Shown: positions 49,771 through 58,649 of the stretch, one piece after another
Position numbering within the stretch: position 1 is the first letter of the stretch
Layout of the letters: each line of letters starts with the position of its first letter
Assembly: GCA_937996235.1 (NCBI GenBank)
Contig: CALKVK010000025.1
Location: forward strand, 122,411 to 186,410
From: an uncultured bacterium
GTDB taxonomy: Bacteria > Planctomycetota > JAJSAM01 > JAJVHW01
Length of the DNA stretch: 64,000 nt
Reading direction: 5' to 3'
Notes under the pieces: model-generated
Told to the model about the DNA's origin: nothing
Seen by the model: only the letters and a program-made list of their open reading frames with translations
Databases searched by the model: none
Program-made: the position numbers and the translations under genes

Positions 49771-51921
49771 ATACGCGCCGTGCAACTGATCGAGCGCCGT
49801 CGCCGCAGCGACGCGCAGCGCGGAGTCGTCGCTCGTCGTAGCGGCGGACAGCGCGGCGGCCGCCGCCTGCAGCTCCTTCGACATCGGCGTTCGCACGTCG
49901 GGACGGGACTCCAGGCACTGCTCGAGGCAGAGCACGGCAGCCGTCGTCGTCCAGACCCGGCCGCCCGCCGCGGACCACGGGTCGGCGGTCGGCCACGAGC
50001 CGTACGCGCAGGTACTGCTGCGCTCCTGGCTTCCCACCAGGGCCTCGACGAGCGACTTCCGCCAGCTCGCCCACGATGTGCCTCCGACGAGCCGCATCGC
50101 ACGCGTCCCGTAGAGCCAGTAGTAGAGGTCGATGGTCCCGGCGTCCGTGTCCCAGCGCGGCGGGCTCGCCGCGAGCAACTGCACGCCCCGGCGAAGCGCA
50201 GGATCGTTGCGAACTGTGCGCCCGGCGAGCAGGCGCACCACCAGGCCGACCGCGGTCAGCGACTCGCTCCGGTCCGGCGGGAATCGTTCCATGGTCGACC
50301 CGCTGCGCGCAGGCGGGCCGCCCCGGCGCTGGTACCCGACGCGTCCCGACTCCGGATCCGTCACTCTTTCCAGCCAGTTGAGTGCGCCGTGGAAGCAACC
50401 CGGTGGGGCGTCGACCCCGCCCTTCGCTGCGGTGGCGAGCACCGACACGGCCCAGCCCGTGACCGACGTGTCGTTGTCCCCGTCGCGGATCCCGTAGCGC
50501 CACGCGGCGTACGGATTCTGGCAGAGGGCCACGAAGTTCACGGCGCGCTCCGCGGCCGCCTTCGCCTGCGGTGACTGCACGCACTCGCACCACTCCGCGA
50601 TCGCGAGCGCGGCACTCATGCTGTCGTACTGGTAGTACGCGCCGGTCCTCGGGCCGAAGCAGCCCTCGCCGTCCTGCGCGCGCAGCAGGTACCCGACGGC
50701 CGACGCGACCGCGTCGCGGTGCGGTCCTGCGTACGGCGTCTCGCCCGCCCCGACGAGGCAGCGCAGCGCCAGCCCGGTCACACCCACGTCGTGGTCCCGT
50801 CGGCCGGGACCCGCGCACGGGCTCGCCGTACACCGCGCCGTGAAGCGATCGCAGTCCCAGCCGCCGTCCGCGGACTGGTGGCGCACGATCCACGCGAGAC
50901 CATCGGCCACCGCGCGTTCCACGGTCCCCGGGGCGTGTACGGGTGGGTCGTCCGAGCGCGCAGCCGCCAGGGCGATCGTGCCGATCGCGACGGCGGACTC
51001 GAGCTGGACGCGTCCTCGCGGATCCGCAACGGCTTCCGTCAGCGCAGGGAGTGCGCCGAGCGCCGGAGCGCCAACTCGCGCGAGAGACTCCGCCGCCGAC
51101 CTGCGCACGGCACCGACGGGATCGTCGAGCGCACGGCCCAGGTCCGGGACGGCTTCGGCCGCGGCCTCGGTCATCGCTCCCAGAGCCGTCACCGCGGCGA
51201 TGCGCACGCCGCGCACCTCGCTCCCGAGTCGGTGACGGGCAGCGACGACGGCGCGCTCCGGGTTCGCGCGCAGGACCGCGGGTGCCCACGCGGCGACGGT
51301 GTCGTGGTCCGTCGTCCAGAGTTCGAGCAGGTGGTCGATCGCGTCGAAGCCGGTCGCGAGCAGCGTCTTCGCCAGTGCGGGCCGCAGCTCCGGCGCGAGT
51401 GTGGGGAGCCGCTCCACGAGTGGCGAGATGGCCTCCTCGGCTTCGGGCCCGAGCGCCGCCAGGGTTTGTAGAGCGTCGACGGCGACATCCTGGTCCGCGC
51501 CGAGGGCCAGTTCGACGATGTGCGCGACGATCGGCCGCGCCGCAGCGGGATCGACGCGCGCGACGACCCGCACCACGGCGCAACACGTCGCAGCGTCCTG
51601 CGAGTACGCGAGTTCGACGAGTTCCGGCGCAACCGCGCGCGCCGCGGGGCCGATGTCGGCGAGCACCGACAGCGCCTCGCGCTGCAGGTTCCACGCCGCA
51701 CGGCGCACGGTCGCAGCGAGCGCCTCGGCCGGTGCGCCGCCCAAGCGGACGAGTTCGCGGTGCGCCACCTCGCGCACGTGCGCGTCCGATGACCCGAGTT
51801 CGCCGATCATGTCGGCGATTTCGTCGCTCGTCGGCTCGTCCGCGTGCGCGGGCCGAGCGCTCCAGCCGCTGCACTGCAGAGCGCACACGAGCGCGATCGG
51901 CAGGGCCCGCACGGAGCGCAT
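49765..51921 (-). CDS. Secreted HEAT and QW-repeat (alpha/alpha-toroid) protein
   Basis: A 718-residue protein with a signal peptide ending AHA (about residue 27). Residues about 30-320 are HEAT repeats (SDAHVREVAHRELVRLGG, DDPVGAVRRSAAESLARVGAPAL). About 340-670 are an alpha/alpha-toroid with QW-like motifs ADGLAWIVRHQSADGGWD, LLRAQDGEGCFGP and NDTSVTGWAVSVLATAAKGG. The last 45 residues are helical. The pairing of HEAT and toroid modules in one secreted chain is unusual in most bacteria. There is no cyclase DxDD. Its stop codon lies in the end of a repeat element. It is likely a binding or scaffold protein. Confidence 0.8.
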   Translation of the reverse strand: MRSVRALPIALVCALQCSGWSARPAHADEPTSDEIADMIGELGSSDAHVREVAHRELVRLGGAPAEALAATVRRAAWNLQREALSVLADIGPAARAVAPELVELAYSQDAATCCAVVRVVARVDPAAARPIVAHIVELALGADQDVAVDALQTLAALGPEAEEAISPLVERLPTLAPELRPALAKTLLATGFDAIDHLLELWTTDHDTVAAWAPAVLRANPERAVVAARHRLGSEVRGVRIAAVTALGAMTEAAAEAVPDLGRALDDPVGAVRRSAAESLARVGAPALGALPALTEAVADPRGRVQLESAVAIGTIALAAARSDDPPVHAPGTVERAVADGLAWIVRHQSADGGWDCDRFTARCTASPCAGPGRRDHDVGVTGLALRCLVGAGETPYAGPHRDAVASAVGYLLRAQDGEGCFGPRTGAYYQYDSMSAALAIAEWCECVQSPQAKAAAERAVNFVALCQNPYAAWRYGIRDGDNDTSVTGWAVSVLATAAKGGVDAPPGCFHGALNWLERVTDPESGRVGYQRRGGPPARSGSTMERFPPDRSESLTAVGLVVRLLAGRTVRNDPALRRGVQLLAASPPRWDTDAGTIDLYYWLYGTRAMRLVGGTSWASWRKSLVEALVGSQERSSTCAYGSWPTADPWSAAGGRVWTTTAAVLCLEQCLESRPDVRTPMSKELQAAAAALSAATTSDDSALRVAAATALDQLHGAYR

Positions 51922-51966
51922 GCCGTCAGTCTATCGGGCATCGCTCGCGAGCCGGCGCGGCCGACG

Positions 51967-52341
51967 TCAGTGGAACCGGATCACCATCGGCACGGCGCAC
52001 GCGAGATCGACGATCGCGAGGATCCGACAGAGCGCGCGGACGCGGCCGGGGAGCTCCGTGCACTCCCTTGCGGCGTAGACGTTCGCAAACGACGTGACGA
52101 GCAGCCCTGGCGCGAGGATGAGCAGCGCCTCGAATCCCAACGCAACGCCAGACCTCGTCAACGCGTCGAACGAGGCGACGAACACGCGCACGCTCTCGAC
52201 GGGAAGGAACATGCCGAAGAACAGCACGATCCCCGTCGCCAGCACGACGGGCCCGTCGCACGTTGGCGGCTCCGAGTCGGGGTTCGACGGGTTCACGTGG
52301 ATTGACCGCGTAGAGACGGCGATCCCTGCGGCCTTCAGCAT
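51967..52341 (-). CDS. Small membrane protein, unknown
   Basis: A 124-residue protein from ATG 52341. Hydrophobic segments lie at about residues 31-47, 65-85 and 105-122, suggesting three membrane passes. The N-terminal 30 residues are polar with one Cys (PPTCDG). No family recognised and no ribosome site is obvious. It lies 45 bp upstream of the HEAT/QW gene on the same strand and is divergent from the HEAT gene at 52378. Confidence 0.55.
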   Translation of the reverse strand: MLKAAGIAVSTRSIHVNPSNPDSEPPTCDGPVVLATGIVLFFGMFLPVESVRVFVASFDALTRSGVALGFEALLILAPGLLVTSFANVYAARECTELPGRVRALCRILAIVDLACAVPMVIRFH

Positions 52342-52377
52342 GCCCGAACGCGCCGGGCTAACCTCCGGACCTCGCAC

Positions 52378-54066
52378 ATGTCGACTCCCGACGTCCTCCA
52401 ACTGCTCGGCGATGCCTGGCCCGCGCGACGTCGCGGCCTGCTCGGTTCGTTGCCTCCCAGCAAGGCGACCGACGACGTCGCTTCGGCCGTGCGCCGCGCC
52501 GCGGCAGCGGGCGAACACTGGATCTTCGCCCTGCTGTACCTCGCCGGCGAGTCGGACGGAGCGCTGCGACGACTGCTGCTCGACGAGATCGCCGCGACGT
52601 TGGCCGCGCTCCCTGCGCGGCGCTGGTACCGTCTCGACGCGCTGGCCCGCCCCGGCTTCGGCTACGACCCGACGACGCGCCTCTCGCCGACGCGCTCGGC
52701 TCCCGCAACGCCCGTGCTCGAGTCGATCCGCGACGGTCTGCGCCGCTGGAACGACTGCTCCTCGCTGGAATCGATCCGCTCGCAGCTCGGGCTCCACATC
52801 GCGCCGCTCCTCTTGGCAGCGCTCCACCGCAGCGGACGCGTTCGCGAGGCGGCCGTCGGAGCCGTCGCAGGCGACGTCCGAGCGCTTCCCGTCCTCCTCG
52901 TGCGTGCGAACGACTGGGTGCCGGCCGTGCGCGAGCGTGCCCGGACGAGTCTCCGTGGTCTCGTGGATCCGACGCACGGCGCCGCGTGGCTGGCTGCGCT
53001 CCCTCTCCTCGTGCGGCTCGACATCTGCGGCCGCACGTCGCACACGTCGCTCCTCGACGAAGTCGGCGCGCTCCTCCGCAGCGACGCGGCACGCTCCCTA
53101 CTCCTCGACGCGGTGCGCGGCCCGGATGCGGCGGAAGCGCGCACGGCGGCGCCGATGGTGGCGCGAGCGTTCGGCACGTCGGATCGCGGGGCGGTCGCCG
53201 CACTGCTCGCCTGTCCCGACACGCTCGTCCGGATTCGTGCCATCGACGCGTACGCGGACGCGTTGGACGAAGGCCTGATCGACGTCGCCCTCGACGATCC
53301 CGTCGCGATGGTCCGAAGGCGCGCGCTCGACGCCGTGCGCGAGCGCGACACCGACCAGTTCGCCCGGCGCATCCGCGCGGCGTGCTTCGATCGCAGCGCC
53401 GGCGTCCGCGAGTACGCGGCCTTCTACTCGCGAAGGCTGGGCACGTACGACCTCCCGGCCCTGACCGCGGAGGCCGTGCGCCGGCTCTCGGCCCCCAGCG
53501 GGTCCGTCCTCGGTCCGCTCGCGTTCCTGTGCGATCTCGAGGGGGACGAGCACATCGCGACGATCCACAGGTTCGCGGACCACCCGAGTGGCCGCGTTCG
53601 TCTGTGCGCGAAGCGCCGGATGATCCGGAGTCACCGCCCCCTCACTCCGCTCGACCCGCGACTGCTCGACGACCCGAGCCCCAAGGTCGCGCGCCGCCTG
53701 GTCGAACTCCTCCGGGCCCGCGGCGAGCCCCCCGACTGGCCGCGGGTCGCTCGGCGGTTCGAGGAGAGTTCCGATCCCGACGAGGCGTGCGCGTGGCTCG
53801 AGACCCTCACGAGGAACCGGATCTGGGAGGCGCTGCCGCACCTGGTGCGCGCTCTGGACGACGATCGAACGGCCGTCGCCCGACGGGCGCGGGGGTTGAT
53901 CGACGCCACGACGGGCCGGACCTTCCGCGGCTACGTGCATCCCGAGGAGACCGCGCTCCGCGAACTCGCCTCGGCACTCGGCGCGTGCCGTGACGCCCGT
54001 GCGACCGAGGTGACGACGTGGGTCCGCGCAGTCACCGGGCGGAAGGAGTGGCCGGAAACGTCGTGA
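52378..54066 (+). CDS. Cytoplasmic HEAT-repeat protein
   Basis: A 562-residue protein without a signal peptide. Nearly the whole chain is HEAT repeats: SGRVREAAVGAVAGDVRALPVLL, VRIRAIDAYADALDEGLIDVALDDPVAMVRRRALDAVRERD, SPKVARRLVELLRARGEPPDW. There is no enzymatic motif. Such solenoids are found in cytoplasmic scaffolds and in phycobilin-lyase-type families, but nothing points to a particular partner. It is convergent with the PIN toxin gene, 19 bp between ends. Confidence 0.75.
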   Translation: MSTPDVLQLLGDAWPARRRGLLGSLPPSKATDDVASAVRRAAAAGEHWIFALLYLAGESDGALRRLLLDEIAATLAALPARRWYRLDALARPGFGYDPTTRLSPTRSAPATPVLESIRDGLRRWNDCSSLESIRSQLGLHIAPLLLAALHRSGRVREAAVGAVAGDVRALPVLLVRANDWVPAVRERARTSLRGLVDPTHGAAWLAALPLLVRLDICGRTSHTSLLDEVGALLRSDAARSLLLDAVRGPDAAEARTAAPMVARAFGTSDRGAVAALLACPDTLVRIRAIDAYADALDEGLIDVALDDPVAMVRRRALDAVRERDTDQFARRIRAACFDRSAGVREYAAFYSRRLGTYDLPALTAEAVRRLSAPSGSVLGPLAFLCDLEGDEHIATIHRFADHPSGRVRLCAKRRMIRSHRPLTPLDPRLLDDPSPKVARRLVELLRARGEPPDWPRVARRFEESSDPDEACAWLETLTRNRIWEALPHLVRALDDDRTAVARRARGLIDATTGRTFRGYVHPEETALRELASALGACRDARATEVTTWVRAVTGRKEWPETS

Positions 54067-54085
54067 GTCGCTTCCTCCGCGAAGC

Positions 54086-54523
54086 TCAGGACCGGCCCGA
54101 ACGCTCGACGAGGTCCAGGAACGCACGAGGAGTGACGATCTCCACTCCCTCGTACTCACGGACGTCGAGGAGATGCCGGTCCCCGCTCACCACGTACCGC
54201 GCACGGCCCTCGAGAGCGGCGGACAGGTACTTGTCGTCATCGGGGTCCGCCGCGACGACCGCGACCACGCGCTCGCCCGGGACGATGTCGGCGAGGAACG
54301 CGAGCGCGTCCACCCAGGCGCTCACCTCAGCCGCCGGGAGTCGGAGGCAGCGCCGGACCTTCGGATACGCGAGCGACCGGCGGTACTCGTCGACGATCGC
54401 GGGCGACACGACCGCCTTCACCCCCGCGCCGCGTGCCACTCGTTCCAGGATTCGACCGCCCGGTCCTTGGGGCCGGATGAGCGCACTCACGACGACGTTG
54501 GCGTCGAGAACGGCGCGGAACAC
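54086..54523 (-). CDS. PIN-domain toxin (putative ribonuclease)
   Basis: A 145-residue protein with the PIN fold of the TIGR00305 type: FRAVLDANVVVSALI (Asp7), SPAIVDEYRRSLAYPKVRR (Glu46), DPDDDKYLSAALEG (Asp97) and YVVSGDRHLLD (Asp115), which form the acidic Mg2+ site of the nuclease. It should cleave RNA and arrest growth when its antitoxin is lost. The start lies three bases after the antitoxin stop, so the pair is one operon. Confidence 0.9.
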   Translation of the reverse strand: MFRAVLDANVVVSALIRPQGPGGRILERVARGAGVKAVVSPAIVDEYRRSLAYPKVRRCLRLPAAEVSAWVDALAFLADIVPGERVVAVVAADPDDDKYLSAALEGRARYVVSGDRHLLDVREYEGVEIVTPRAFLDLVERSGRS

Positions 54524-54526
54524 GGA

Positions 54527-54802
54527 CTACCGCCGGCGCTTCGCGCGGGAGCCGTGCTTGGCCTCGTTCGCGAGGGCGTCGGCCTCCGCCGCCGATGCAT
54601 CGCCGCCGCCGCGACGCGCGAGGACGTCCAGCAGGAACTCCCGCGAGAGACGTTCCATCGCTTGCAGCGTCTCGACCGGGACAACAGCCGCGAGCGCCGT
54701 CCCCTTGCGCTCGATCACGAAGCGGTCGTGACGCAGGTGGACCCGGTTGAGGATGTCCCCGAGCCGCTTGCGGACCTCCAGCGTCGAGATGTGCTCGCTC
54801 AT
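54527..54802 (-). CDS. Phd/YefM-type antitoxin
   Basis: A 91-residue protein with the Phd/YefM N-terminal DNA-binding fold, STLEVRKRLGDILNRVHLRHDRFVIERKGTALAAVVPVETLQAME, at about residues 6-50. The Lys/Arg-rich C-terminal tail is expected to bind and inhibit the PIN toxin. It is encoded immediately upstream of the toxin. It would autoregulate the pair at the inverted repeat 54819-54833. Confidence 0.88.
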   Translation of the reverse strand: MSEHISTLEVRKRLGDILNRVHLRHDRFVIERKGTALAAVVPVETLQAMERLSREFLLDVLARRGGGDASAAEADALANEAKHGSRAKRRR

Positions 54803-54818
54803 GTGGACGAGCCTAGCA

Positions 54819-54833
54819 CAACTATGATGGTTG
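54819..54833. promoter_or_regulatory. Candidate antitoxin operator/promoter region
   Basis: A 4-bp inverted repeat, CAAC-N7-GTTG, lies in a short stretch (TATGATG core) that is conspicuously A+T-rich against the surrounding DNA, 17-31 bases upstream of the antitoxin ATG. Phd-type antitoxins bind short palindromes in this position. Support is weak because the repeat is short. Confidence 0.35.
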
Positions 54834-54872
54834 CGTGAGATGCGACATGCCCACGGCGGCCGGGACGCTCCA

Positions 54873-54932
54873 GCGGGATCTCCGTCGCAGCCTCGCGCTC
54901 GCCATCGCCATCGGAGGCAGGCTCCGGATGTC
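54873..54932. repeat. Second intergenic repeat family, truncated copy
   Basis: The segment contains GATCTCCGTCGCAGCCTCGCGCTC and ends in CAGGCTCCGGATGTC. Both match the repeat at 49630-49770 in the same order, with the middle deleted. As there, it stops at the end of a leftward HEAT gene. Similarity judged by eye only. Confidence 0.4.
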
Positions 54933-57605
54933 CTACCTCGCTTCGATGGCACGAATCGCGCGTTCGATCGCGGTTGCGTCGTTTCGCCGGGCGAGAAGCC
55001 GCAGTCTCGTGGCTCGCAGGTCGGGCAATGCGTCCACCGCGGGCGGGCCGATGGCGGCCAGGCAGTCGGCAGCAGCGAACAGGTAGGGCGGGGCGCCGTT
55101 GCCTCCGAGCGGCACCCGGGTCGGGTACGCGCCCGCGAGTGCGCGGCGGATCTCGGGCAGCGCCGGGGCCGCGGCCGGGCCCATGCCCTCGAGCAGGTGG
55201 AGGGCCAGCCCCGCGGCAACGCCCTCTCTGCCGGCGGCGACGATGGCCGCTCGAAGGACCGCGACCGAGTCGCTCGGTGCTCTCAGCCCGTGCCAGGCGG
55301 GAGCGAGCCTCTCCACGCTCAGCAGCCGGCCGTCATCGAGATCGGCCGCTCGCTCGAGCGCGGGAAGCACTGCGCGCCACGCGGCGGTGTCGTCGTGTGT
55401 CGTCATCCAGAGCGCGGAGCCCGCTGCGAGCCGGAGTCTCGGATCGGACGCATCGCAGGCGACGCGCAGCCGGTCCAGGACGGGACCGTCGACTGGCGCG
55501 AGTCGGACACAGGCCTGGCACGCACGGACGCGAACGGCGATGGACGAGTCGCCGAGGAGCGACTCCAGCGCGGCCGCGCGCTCACGCTCCAGCTTCCGGA
55601 GCCCGCCGTACTCCCCGAGGCAATCGGCGACGCCGACGCGGACGTCCTCGTCGGTGTCATCGGCGAGCGCTCGCAGGAACGCCAACGCTTCTGCGTCGGG
55701 GAGGGCGGGCGCGAACCGGACGAGGCTCCTGCGATCGTCCGCGGATGCACCGACGTCGCGCGTGGCGGCACGCAGCGCCGACACGATGCGAGACTCGCGC
55801 GCAAGCGCTGCCGTAGTGCGGGCATCGATGTCGCGCAGGCACTCCGAGTGGCGCAGGAACGCCCCGATTCGCGCGTCGTCGGATGCGGCGAGATCGCCGG
55901 CACTCGCTTCTGGGTCCCTCGCGTTCCACGAACGGGCGGCGGCGACCGCGTCGTTGGCACGCGCCACCCGAGCGACCTGTTGCAGTTCGTCCTCGGTCAG
56001 CCAAGGAAGCAGCGAAGCCGCGGCGGATCCCAGCGCCGCGATGATCGGGAGAACCTGCCGACGTGCCGTGGCGTCCGTTTCCGTGCGCAGGACTCGTTCA
56101 CACGAGGCGACCAGCGCCATCTCACCGCCTTCGAGCCGGCAGATGACCCGGACATTGCGAGGGACGTACGTCGCCTCAGGACACTGCTGCACGAGTGTCG
56201 CGACGACGTCGGCGTGCGCGCCGACGATCGGCGCGTCGTTCCTCGCCAGTATGCGCAGCGCATCGTCCCGCACGCTCCGGTCGCCTCTCCGAAGCAGCGC
56301 AAGCGCCTGCGCGTCCGTCGGCGGGAACTCGTCGGCCACCAGGTCGACCAGGTCGGCCGCCAGGTGACGGCGCGCCGGGTCGTCGTCCGTCGCCTCGGCG
56401 AGAGCGGCAGCGGCCGCTGCGCGGCGCTCCTCCGAGTCGCGTGTGCTGTCGAGGAGAGAGCCGAACGCTCGCAGCAGCGGGTCGCTCGCCGCGCGGAACG
56501 CTGCGAGCTCCGCCGAGGTCCACCCGTCGAATCTCCGATCCATGGCGAGAATGCCCTGGATGGCCGACGGCGCCTGCAGCAGGGGAACACAATCCCGTGC
56601 CGCGGACGGATCGGCCTCGGCGAGATGGCGAAGGGCCTCGAGACGCGCGTCGCCGTCGAGATCTGAGTCCAGGACGACGGCGCGAATCGCGGGGACGAGT
56701 GACTCGCGTGCGTCGGGCCATGACACAAGAACACCGATCGCAGCCAGGCGATGAGCGGCGTCGCCGGTTCGCGCCATCGCGGCGAGCGCGTCCGCCGCCG
56801 CGTCCGGCCCGCGCTGCAGCGAGCCGAGCAGTTGGGCCAGTCGTTCGAGCCGGTGGCCGTCGGCATCCGGCATGGCCGCGATGAGACCGGGAGCCGCATC
56901 CTGCGCGTACGGGCCGAGTCTGCGGACGACGTCGGCGGCGCCCGAAGACTCCGCCGCGTCCGTGGTCAGCAGCGGAACGAGCGCTGCGCCACATCCATCT
57001 GCGGCCGGTCCCGCCTCGGCCAGATGCCTCAGGGCAGCGGCCCGGACGGCCGCGTCGGGATCTTCGAGCGCGGCGGCGAGCGATCGGGCGAGCGCCGGAC
57101 CGTCCGTGGCGTACGGCCATGCGATCCTGCGATCGTGGGAACCACCGTCGCCGATCCAACGCAGCACGAGAGCCCGCAGGGCGGATGGTCCGTCGCGCAG
57201 CGCGGCGATGGCGGCACTCATGTCTCCGGGACGGAGCCAGCGGCAGAGTTCGGGTGGAACGCGACCGTGGTCGGAGTTCCGCAGGTCGATGAGGCACAGC
57301 TCGCCAAGGCGTGGCCACGCTGCCGTCCCCAGGGCCTCCCACTCCGCGCGGTAGCGCTCGAATGCGCGGACGTCGGGATCGACCTCCCGCGACCACGCGG
57401 CGAGAAGCGCGTCGACGCGGCCGGCGACGGTCTCGTCGTCGGTCGCCGCGCGGTGGCGGGCCGCGGCGATCGGAGGCGGCGCAGACGGCGCCGAGGACGA
57501 CGTCGGGGCCGAGCCCGTGTTCGCGGGCGCACCCGCATCCCCGCACGATGCGAGGGCGAACAGCGCGCAAGCCAAGAGGGCAGATCGGAGCCGAGCGCCC
57601 TTCAT
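54933..57605 (-). CDS. Large HEAT-repeat lipoprotein
   Basis: An 890-residue protein with lipobox LASC (Cys21) after a short signal peptide, then a Ser/Ala/Pro-rich tether to about residue 52. The rest is a long HEAT-type solenoid (EDPDAAVRAAALRHLAEAGPAA, TDEDVRVGVADCLGEYGGL, DSSIAVRVRACQACVRLAP). No catalytic motif. The protein would extend from the membrane as a scaffold. It starts at ATG 57605, divergent from a lipoprotein hydrolase gene, with an inverted repeat between them. Confidence 0.78.
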   Translation of the reverse strand: MKGARLRSALLACALFALASCGDAGAPANTGSAPTSSSAPSAPPPIAAARHRAATDDETVAGRVDALLAAWSREVDPDVRAFERYRAEWEALGTAAWPRLGELCLIDLRNSDHGRVPPELCRWLRPGDMSAAIAALRDGPSALRALVLRWIGDGGSHDRRIAWPYATDGPALARSLAAALEDPDAAVRAAALRHLAEAGPAADGCGAALVPLLTTDAAESSGAADVVRRLGPYAQDAAPGLIAAMPDADGHRLERLAQLLGSLQRGPDAAADALAAMARTGDAAHRLAAIGVLVSWPDARESLVPAIRAVVLDSDLDGDARLEALRHLAEADPSAARDCVPLLQAPSAIQGILAMDRRFDGWTSAELAAFRAASDPLLRAFGSLLDSTRDSEERRAAAAAALAEATDDDPARRHLAADLVDLVADEFPPTDAQALALLRRGDRSVRDDALRILARNDAPIVGAHADVVATLVQQCPEATYVPRNVRVICRLEGGEMALVASCERVLRTETDATARRQVLPIIAALGSAAASLLPWLTEDELQQVARVARANDAVAAARSWNARDPEASAGDLAASDDARIGAFLRHSECLRDIDARTTAALARESRIVSALRAATRDVGASADDRRSLVRFAPALPDAEALAFLRALADDTDEDVRVGVADCLGEYGGLRKLERERAAALESLLGDSSIAVRVRACQACVRLAPVDGPVLDRLRVACDASDPRLRLAAGSALWMTTHDDTAAWRAVLPALERAADLDDGRLLSVERLAPAWHGLRAPSDSVAVLRAAIVAAGREGVAAGLALHLLEGMGPAAAPALPEIRRALAGAYPTRVPLGGNGAPPYLFAAADCLAAIGPPAVDALPDLRATRLRLLARRNDATAIERAIRAIEAR

Positions 57606-57735
57606 CGTCGTGCGATGCTACGCGCACGCCTGCAGTTCTGGTGTTCGGCCCGGACTATCGAACCCGGGACCGTTCTTCGCCCGCGCCCGGGAGCCGAGTA
57701 ATCGTTCCGGGTTCGGTGTTCTGGGAGAGGCCCTG
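57606..57735. promoter_or_regulatory. Divergent intergenic region with a long-spaced inverted repeat
   Basis: CGAACCCGG at 57659-57667 and CCGGGTTCG at 57707-57715 are perfect 9-bp inverted repeats 39 bases apart, between two divergent lipoprotein genes. They could be paired operator half-sites or an RNA stem. I tested the idea of a tRNA T-arm (GGTTCGA) here and found no fitting acceptor or anticodon arm. GGGAGAGG precedes ATG 57736. Confidence 0.4.
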
Positions 57736-58614
57736 ATGACCCGTGTCCGGATCAACGCGCTCGTCGTCGCCGCGGCGGGTGCGTTGTGCGCGTGCTCGGC
57801 GCGCGGCGCCGTACTGCTGGAGCGGCGCCCGTACGTCGCGACTCCGGACGCGGCCCCCCCGGCGGCAGCGACGCTGCGTGACCTGTTCACGCGCGAGGAG
57901 TTGATGGCCGCGGACGGCACGCGCCTCCCGTACCGGCTCCTCGCGCCCGCCGCTGCGCCGCCCGGTACGACGCCGCCCGGCGCGGGGCTCCCGCTCGTCG
58001 TCGTCCTCCACGGGTCCGGCGCGATCGGCGGGGACAACGTGCAGCAGTTGGGCGCGTTTCCCCTCGCGTGGGCGCGGACCGAGATCGCCGCCGAGTTCCC
58101 GGCCTGGATCGCCGTGCCGCAGGTCGCGGTGCGCAGCGCGGACTACGTCCCCGGCGACGACGGCCTGCTCGAATCCCACCCCGGCGCGTCCCTTCCGCTC
58201 GTCGTCGCACTGATCGAAGAGCTGTCCGCGCGACCCGGCGTAGACCGCGGGCGCATCTACGTCGTGGGGTTCTCGATGGGCGCGTCTGCGGCGCTGAACC
58301 TCGCTGTGCTCCGTCCCGATCTCGTCGCCGGCGTCGTCGCGTTCTCGGGTGTCGCGCCGCGTCGAGCGCTCGCGGTGCGCACGGCGGCGACGTCGCAGCT
58401 CCTCGTGCACGGGACGGCCGACGACGAGAACCCGATCGGGCCCGACCGCGCCTGGGTGGCGGCACTCGCGGCCGCCGGAGCACGCCCGCGCCTGGTCGAG
58501 ATCGTCGGGATGGACCACCGCGTGGCGCCGGAGATGGTCGGGGCGCGCGACTGGCGAGCGTGGCTCTTCGCCCAGCGGCTCGGGACCGCGCGAGACGCCG
58601 CGGAACGACGCTAG
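57736..58614 (+). CDS. Lipid-anchored alpha/beta hydrolase (phospholipase/carboxylesterase-like)
   Basis: A 292-residue protein from ATG 57736. The lipobox is LCAC (Cys20). The alpha/beta hydrolase domain covers about residues 62-280: oxyanion segment VVVLHGSGAIGGDN, nucleophile GFSMGAS with Ser180, acid Asp229 or 230 in HGTADDENP, and His261 in GMDHRV. It resembles the predicted peptidase/PHB-depolymerase-like group with an esterase fold. It acts outside the cytoplasm on an unknown ester or peptide. It is convergent with the isonitrile-hydratase-like gene. Confidence 0.85.
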   Translation: MTRVRINALVVAAAGALCACSARGAVLLERRPYVATPDAAPPAAATLRDLFTREELMAADGTRLPYRLLAPAAAPPGTTPPGAGLPLVVVLHGSGAIGGDNVQQLGAFPLAWARTEIAAEFPAWIAVPQVAVRSADYVPGDDGLLESHPGASLPLVVALIEELSARPGVDRGRIYVVGFSMGASAALNLAVLRPDLVAGVVAFSGVAPRRALAVRTAATSQLLVHGTADDENPIGPDRAWVAALAAAGARPRLVEIVGMDHRVAPEMVGARDWRAWLFAQRLGTARDAAERR

Positions 58615-58649
58615 CCCGCACCGCGGCGGTGCTGGGGCGCCTCGTCCCG

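Noticed and set aside
57640..57720. Possible tRNA because of GGTTCGATA on the minus strand
   Set aside because: No acceptor stem, D-arm or anticodon arm can be built around it.
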